This document shows positions 59,101 through 64,000 of a stretch of 64,000 bases of DNA, piece after piece. A program made the translations under genes and the position numbers. How positions within the stretch are numbered: position 1 is the stretch's first letter; the number at the start of each line of letters is the position of its first letter. The notes below the pieces were generated by a model. It worked only from the letters and a program-made list of their open reading frames with translations. It was not told the origin of the DNA and did no database searches. Source of the stretch: Calliphora vicina (lineage: Eukaryota > Arthropoda > Insecta > Diptera > Calliphoridae); assembly GCF_958450345.1 (NCBI RefSeq), contig NC_088781.1, positions 23,899,857 to 23,963,856 of the forward strand, written 5' to 3'.

Positions 59101-59885
59101 ACAGAATTGAAAAGTTATATAGAAAACTAATCGAAAATTTTACTTTTTTATAGAAAAGTTATCGAAATCTTTACTTTTCAATAGAAAAGTTGTCGAAAAC
59201 TTTAATATTCTTTAGAAAAGTTATCGATAACTTTAGTTTTCTATAGAAAAGTTTTCGATAACTTTAATTTTCTATAGAAAAGTTATCGATAACTTTACTT
59301 TTCCATAGAAAAGTTATCGATAACTTTACTTTTCCATAGAAAAGTTATCGATAACTTTACTTTTCCATAGAAAAGTTATCGATAACTTTACTTTTCCATA
59401 GAAAAGTTATCGATAACTTTACTTTTCTATAGAAAAGTTATCGATAACTTCACTTTTCTATAGAAAAGTTATCGATAACTTCACTTTTCTATTGAAAAGT
59501 TATCGATAACTTCACTTTTCTATTGAAAAGTTATCGATAACTTCACTTTTCTATAGAAAAGTTATCGATAACTTCACTTTTCTATAGAAAAGTTATCGAT
59601 AACTTCACTTTTCTATAGAAAAGTTATCGATAACTTTACTTTTCCATAGAAAAGTTATCGATAACTTTACTTTTCCATAGAAAAGTTATCGATAACTTTA
59701 CTTTTCCATAGAAAAGTTATCGATAACTTCACTTTTCCATAGAAAAGTTATCGATAACTTTACTTTTCCATAGAAAAGTTATCGATAACTTTACTTTTCC
59801 ATAGAAAAGTTATCGATAACTTCACTTTTCCATAGAAAAGTTATCGATAACTTTACTTTTCTATAGAAAAGTTATCGATAACTTG
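59101..59885. repeat. second block of the 31-bp TATCGATA satellite
   Basis: About 22 well-preserved units (59215-59885) preceded by decayed ones (59101-59214). The unit is the same as at 54920-57600, but many carry TTCCATAG instead of TTCTATAG and ACTTCAC instead of ACTTTAC. These variants occur in runs, so this block has been homogenised separately. Confidence 0.95.
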
Positions 59886-61006
59886 ATTTTTCTTTTCAAA
59901 AAGTACATGGGCACTAAAATGTACCATCATTTATCCTTTGTTTTCACCTACTTGTTTTTCTTTCCTCCTCTTAAATATTTTCCCTCTCTGCTCTTAATTA
60001 ACTCATACATAAAACGTGAACACTACACACTCGCTGTATATGTGTGTGTATATATATACAATATATATATATGGGTGTGTGTGTGTTTGAGTGTCTATAT
60101 GTATGTGAGTCTATTTGTCTTGAAAACTTGTTTAAAATGAAGTTTTAAGTGTCCTCTTTGGAAAATAATTAGTAAGTCCAGTGTAAACGTTGTGATTTTA
60201 ATGAAAAAATATTGACAATAAAGGTCGTAATTACATCTATAGCAGAGAGTGCAAGAAGTACGAAAATTAGTTACAAAAGATAATTTTATTTAACTAAAAC
60301 AAAGTATTTACACTTTAACGTAGGATGATGATGATGATGACGATACTGATGGGTGCTTATTGGAAGTAGAGTAAATTCATAGGAAAAATTGAAGACAACA
60401 CTAAATGATAACTTATTATTGAAAGTAATTTTGTGTAACTTGAGAAACTGTATAATGAATTTAATTAGTTTTTGTCCTTATAAATATTGAACGGATGCGG
60501 ATGCTGTGTCATGTAAGCGAAGGAAATGGTAAAATACAACAATTAATTAGGGAATAAATAGAAGACAGGGAAATAGTGTGTGTTACCAGGTATTATAATG
60601 AAATTTAAATCTTTGGATTTTCTATAGATTTTTAAAATTATTTTAATTATTGTACATAGATTTGACATTTCCCCAATACTGTCCCATAGTGAATTTTAAA
60701 TATTCGACTGTATTATCAATTATAAACATCTCCGTTTGTTTCATTTCCTATTTAAGAAAAATATTTCCTTATATGTTGTGCGCTACATGGATGCGATGTG
60801 TTGCACTTCAAAGCCAACTCAATTAGGTATAAATGTCAAACATTTATGAAAGAACACAATTTTAACCAAATTATACAAGTTCTAAACAAACAAACAGACA
60901 CTCATATGCATGCATACACACATTAAGTTTTAATGATCAAAGTTATGACATGATTCTCAAAATGACAACGATGTGGATGAGGGTGAGGTGTGGGAGGGGA
61001 AATAGT
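59886..61006. other. no gene; microsatellites
   Basis: GT/TA microsatellite at 60036-60100 and a GAT microsatellite at 60326-60350. No coding match. Confidence 0.4.
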
Positions 61007-61007
61007 A

Positions 61008-61833
61008 AAGGGTCTTTCATTAAGCGCTTACTAGCTTTAAATTAATCATCGATATTTTATTAATTTTAAAGGCTTATCGATGTCATTATGTGTGGAATAT
61101 ATCATAATGTAAGTATCTGTTGCGTCTACGCTGGGTGGCGCTCCTCCGAAATTTCCAATTTTCCATGACGCTGGCTCATAAATCAGGCTGACGACATGGG
61201 TTATGTTGGGTTTGAGGGCCATTGTGGTTTGTGGCTAATTCGATTAGACCTGCGACTTAAAAAATCCCACAAGAAAAAGTGGAATGGGGTCAAATCACAC
61301 TACCTCAGTTCCACAATGTGAGATGACCATGCCCTCAAATCTCTCGTGTAGAATGTCCAATGTGACATGAGCATTGGTACGAAGCGCCTTCATGTTGAAA
61401 CCACATGCCGTTGATGTTCAAATCATCCAATTCAGGCTAAAATAGTTGATATTCATCCACCTATAGCCAAAGAAATATGACCGATGATGCCGCCAGCCCA
61501 AAACAGTGACTTTTTCGGGATGCATTGGATGCTCTTGTATCTCATGAGGATTGTTGTCATCCCAATTCGACAATTTTGTTTGTTGACATACCCATTCATC
61601 GAGAAATGAGCCTCACTGTAAAATGGGCTGAGAGCGAGGAACGTCAAACGAACAAAACACCCATTTTGATAAAACAATTTTATCATTTCAGGTGCTGTTG
61701 GCCACTATATCCATTCATGGTTATTTGGCAAAAAAAAAACTGAATAAATGACAGTCAATTCGACAGATATAGCTTCAACAATATGGCGGCTGTCAACTGT
61801 CAAATTCCGGAAGTCTTTATTGGAAGACCCTTT
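61008..61833 (-). mobile_element. IS630/mariner-type element, internally deleted
   Basis: Termini AAGGGTCTTTCATTAAG (left) and the inverse of AAGGGTCTTCCAATAAAG (right). TA precedes the left terminus, but the right flank does not match cleanly. A transposase remnant on the minus strand fills 61100-61690. A further terminus copy lies at 63434-63510. Confidence 0.65.
61100..61690 (-). pseudogene. IS630/mariner-type transposase pseudogene
   Basis: Minus-strand phrases in order: FSMNGYVNKQNCRIG (just after the first catalytic acid region), PKKSLFWAGGIIGHIS (a degraded VTVWCG-WAGGIIGPYF block), then NAHVTLDILHERFEGMVISH (corresponding to the region after the second catalytic acid), FDPIPLFLVGFFKSQV (degraded DLTPLDFFLWGY-type block) and PQTTMALKPNI. 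These match a common arthropod transposase often annotated as Tc3- or mariner-like. The N-terminal third is missing and several stops occur. The catalytic acids appear to be lost in the second and third blocks. The same family occurs at 8833-9318. Confidence 0.75.
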
Positions 61834-62994
61834 CTAACAAGAAGGTGGTGCATTATGCAAAGAGTTGTTGAGAAAGTAAAAACTATTGTGAGTTCGTTAG
61901 GAAACAGTATTTAGAATTTTCAAATTATAATGATGATGATAAAGATGATGATGATGACGATGTTATTAATTGGTTACAAAGCCTGTGTTGTGGTGCATCT
62001 TCATATTGTTTGTTTTGCATTACGAATTTTGCAGTAGTTTTGTTGTTGGTTATTTGTTGATTTTGTTTCTGGTTTGTTTTGTGCTCTTTATGCAAAACTT
62101 GTTGTACTTTTTATGGCTACAGATGAAGAGAGGCGGCAGCATGAAGACAAACAGAAACTACACATCAACATTCATAACTTTTAACAACGGTTTACCAGGC
62201 AACTGAGAATTTTATGCACTCATAAATGTTCACATTTACCTATTTGCATACAACAAAAAATTAGAATAATGAATCATTTGCAAACATGTTTGGAATACTG
62301 CACAATAAAACCTAGAGATTGGGAATGGAAAATCTACAAAGATGGTCAAATATTTAAACTAATGGTCCAAACTGACAGTAATCATTACAGTTTTATGTTT
62401 GGTTTTCTGTTGACTACCATTAATCCTTGAAATTTTGGTTCTTCGGGAAATTGTTCAAGTTTGTTTTTTACACTTCTAACACCTTCACATTTCTATAACC
62501 CAAAATCCCTAGTTTTTCTAATATAATAAAAAAAAGTTCTTTTTCGCCAACAAAATAACAAAATTTTCATAAATTTACTTTTAGTTCAATTGTGCAGCAT
62601 AGAAATTTTTGTTTGTTAATTTATATTTATGTTTCAAATAAATTTCATAACTTTTATACAATTTATTTTCTCATAGTTTATTCTCTAGGAATGATAGAAT
62701 TTTTTTTTTGTTAGAAAAAAATATTATACACTGATGAATTAACAAGTGGTTAAAACTTCTGTTCTCTTTTTTTATTTTATTTTTTTTTTTTATATTTTTT
62801 ATAATATTTCAATTTTACTAATTGCTGTGAAATGGTAGAAAAGTACATAAATATTTCGAATAAAATAAAATAAAATAAAAACTAAAGTTTAAAATAATAT
62901 TCATTAAACAAAATAGTTTTGGCAAATAAATAAAGTACTTATTTTAATTATTTACCACCATATTTGTTTTGGGAAATTTTATTCTACACAAATT
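61834..62994. other. no gene; microsatellite
   Basis: GAT microsatellite at 61928-61962, a TTTGTTG-rich stretch at 62000-62100, and AT-rich sequence after that. The short frame at 61970-62206 has no domain. Confidence 0.4.
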
Positions 62995-64000
62995 TAATGT
63001 TATCGATAAAGGTTTAAAGGATATTTTAAGCTAAGAATAAATTTTTAATAAGTTTTTTATAGAAAAGTAAAGCTATCGATACATTTATTATAGACTACTA
63101 AATAGGGTTCCTATTCGAATAAAAATTATTCGATTAAAAGAGAAAAAAATATATATTTTTTATTCGAAAAAAAAATATTTAAGTTTTTTATAGAAAAGTA
63201 AAGTTATCGATATATTTTTTTATGGAAAACTACTAAATAGGTTACTCATATGAATAAAAATTATTCGAATAATCGAGGTAAAAATATATTTTTTATTCGA
63301 ATAAAAAATTATTCAATCAATAATTGTCGATAAATCGAATATTAAATAAATTTTGGTGAAAAATATCTTAAAAATTGTTTATAATGTCATTTTAATTTAG
63401 CTGCAATGGAAATTTTATTAGAAACGATTCTATAAAGGGTCTTCCAACAGGGACTTCCAAATTTTGACAGCTGTCCAACTGACCGCCATTTATTGATTGT
63501 GTTAAGATATAAAAAGATTTAATAAATTTTCTATAGAAAAGTAATGTTATTGCTAAATTTTTTATAGAATACTAAATTTACGATTCATTCGAATAAAAAT
63601 TATTCGAATAATCGAATAAAAAATATATTTTTTATTCGAATAAAAATTTTAAATTTAGAATAAAAAGTTATTCGATCATAAATTTTCGGTAAATTGAGTT
63701 CTCATTCGAATAAAAATTATTCCAATAATCGAGGAAAACATATATTTTTTATTCGAATAAAAAAAAATTATTAAAGTTTTCTATAAAAAAGTAAAGTTAT
63801 AGATAAATTTGTTATAGAATAAAAATGATTCAAAAATTCGAGGAAAAAATAAATTTTTTATTCGAATAAAAAATTATTCGATAAAAATTATCAATAAATC
63901 GAATACTCCAACGAGTTTTGGTGAAAAATATCCCAAAGAAAGAACACCAATAGTTCATAATGTTACGTCAACTTAGCTGTATTGGAAATTCTATTAGAAA
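62995..64000. repeat. long tandem repeat combining TATCGATA and TTCGAA modules
   Basis: Units of about 0.5 kb, only partly in the window. Each has TATAGAAAAGTAAAG then TTATCGATA-type sequence, then ACTACTAAATAGG, then ATTCGAATAAAAATTATTCG, AATAATCGAGG, TATATTTTTTATTCGAATAA, and then GTTTTGGTGAAAAATATC (63349 and 63914, 565 bp apart) and ATTGGAAATTCTATTAGAAA. At least two full and one partial unit are visible. The repeat continues past the right edge. A transposon terminus fragment lies at 63434-63510. Confidence 0.75.
63434..63510. mobile_element. terminus fragment of the IS630/mariner-type element
   Basis: AAAGGGTCTTCCAACAGGGA, then CTTCCAAATTTTGACAGCTG and CCGCCATTTATTG, matches the inverse of the right end of the element at 61008-61833. 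Confidence 0.55.

Noticed and set aside
60036..60100. Promoter-like TATA cluster
   Set aside because: It is a GT/TA microsatellite with no gene downstream.

Overview
The window looks like non-coding, repeat-dense nuclear DNA from a higher fly, most likely a calyptrate/muscoid dipteran. Signs of this are very high A+T content, INE-1/DINE-1-like elements in several subfamilies (a Drosophila-type repeat with its GTCY and TA microsatellite core), insect-type Helitron ends, and many Tc1/mariner, hAT, Transib and piggyBac-like remnants. I could not recognise a single host protein-coding gene on either strand. All recognisable coding similarity is to transposases or to a Helitron helicase, and every such reading frame is broken. 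Species assignment is inference.

Layout. 0-5 kb: three decayed members of one mariner-like family begin here (1-690 and 3832-4278; the third is at 12.8 kb), with a piggyBac-type MITE with TTAA duplications (1363-1817) and a likely solo LTR (3079-3360). 5-11.2 kb: two DINE copies, each invaded by a hAT element, with a Helitron and a snap-back transposase fragment between them. 12.3-15 kb: a MITE, mariner and DINE pieces, then a Helitron helicase pseudogene split by a fold-back element made of 21-bp repeats, then a second Helitron. 17.6-19.0 kb: a satellite of about 29-31-bp units centred on TTCGAA that reverses orientation in the middle. 21-27.5 kb: hairpin MITEs, a pogo/Tigger-like element, a DINE carrying a possible Harbinger MITE, and a mariner carrying another MITE. 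29.1-31.2 kb: DINE containing a Transib-like element containing a second DINE subfamily. 33.8-39.1 kb: one inverted-repeat element invaded by Tc1, hAT and DINE elements. 41.6-48.8 kb: more DINE copies, half of a second fold-back element, and a MITE with a tRNA-like stretch. 50.8-52.7 kb: a tandem repeat of about 305 bp. 54.9-57.6 and 59.1-59.9 kb: 31-bp satellites in which every unit carries the palindrome TATCGATA. 61-61.8 kb: an IS630/mariner-type element. 63.0-64.0 kb: a longer tandem repeat combining the TATCGATA, TATAGAAAA and TTCGAATAA modules.

How the parts relate. Nothing here is an operon or pathway; the order is an insertion history. Exact target duplications date several layers: hAT with CTAAATAC at 35.9-37.3 kb, Transib with CGTCG, Tc1 and pogo with TA, piggyBac with TTAA. 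The most unusual content is the family of palindromic satellites. The TATCGATA core equals the DRE/DREF recognition sequence and contains the CGATA of BEAF-32 sites in Drosophila, so the 55-60 kb blocks hold roughly 100 potential binding sites for promoter or insulator proteins. The 63-64 kb repeat joins both satellite motifs in one unit and may be a relative or ancestor of both.

Naming used below: DINE-A starts AACAAGTAAGAGAGC, followed by the hairpin ATTCGGC-TGT-GCCGAAT, and ends GTGAAGGGTATAAAA. DINE-B starts AACAAGTAAG-GAAGTATGTT and ends with CTATGGTGGTGTAGGGTATA. DINE-C ends GGTGGGTATAAAAA. These labels are mine.
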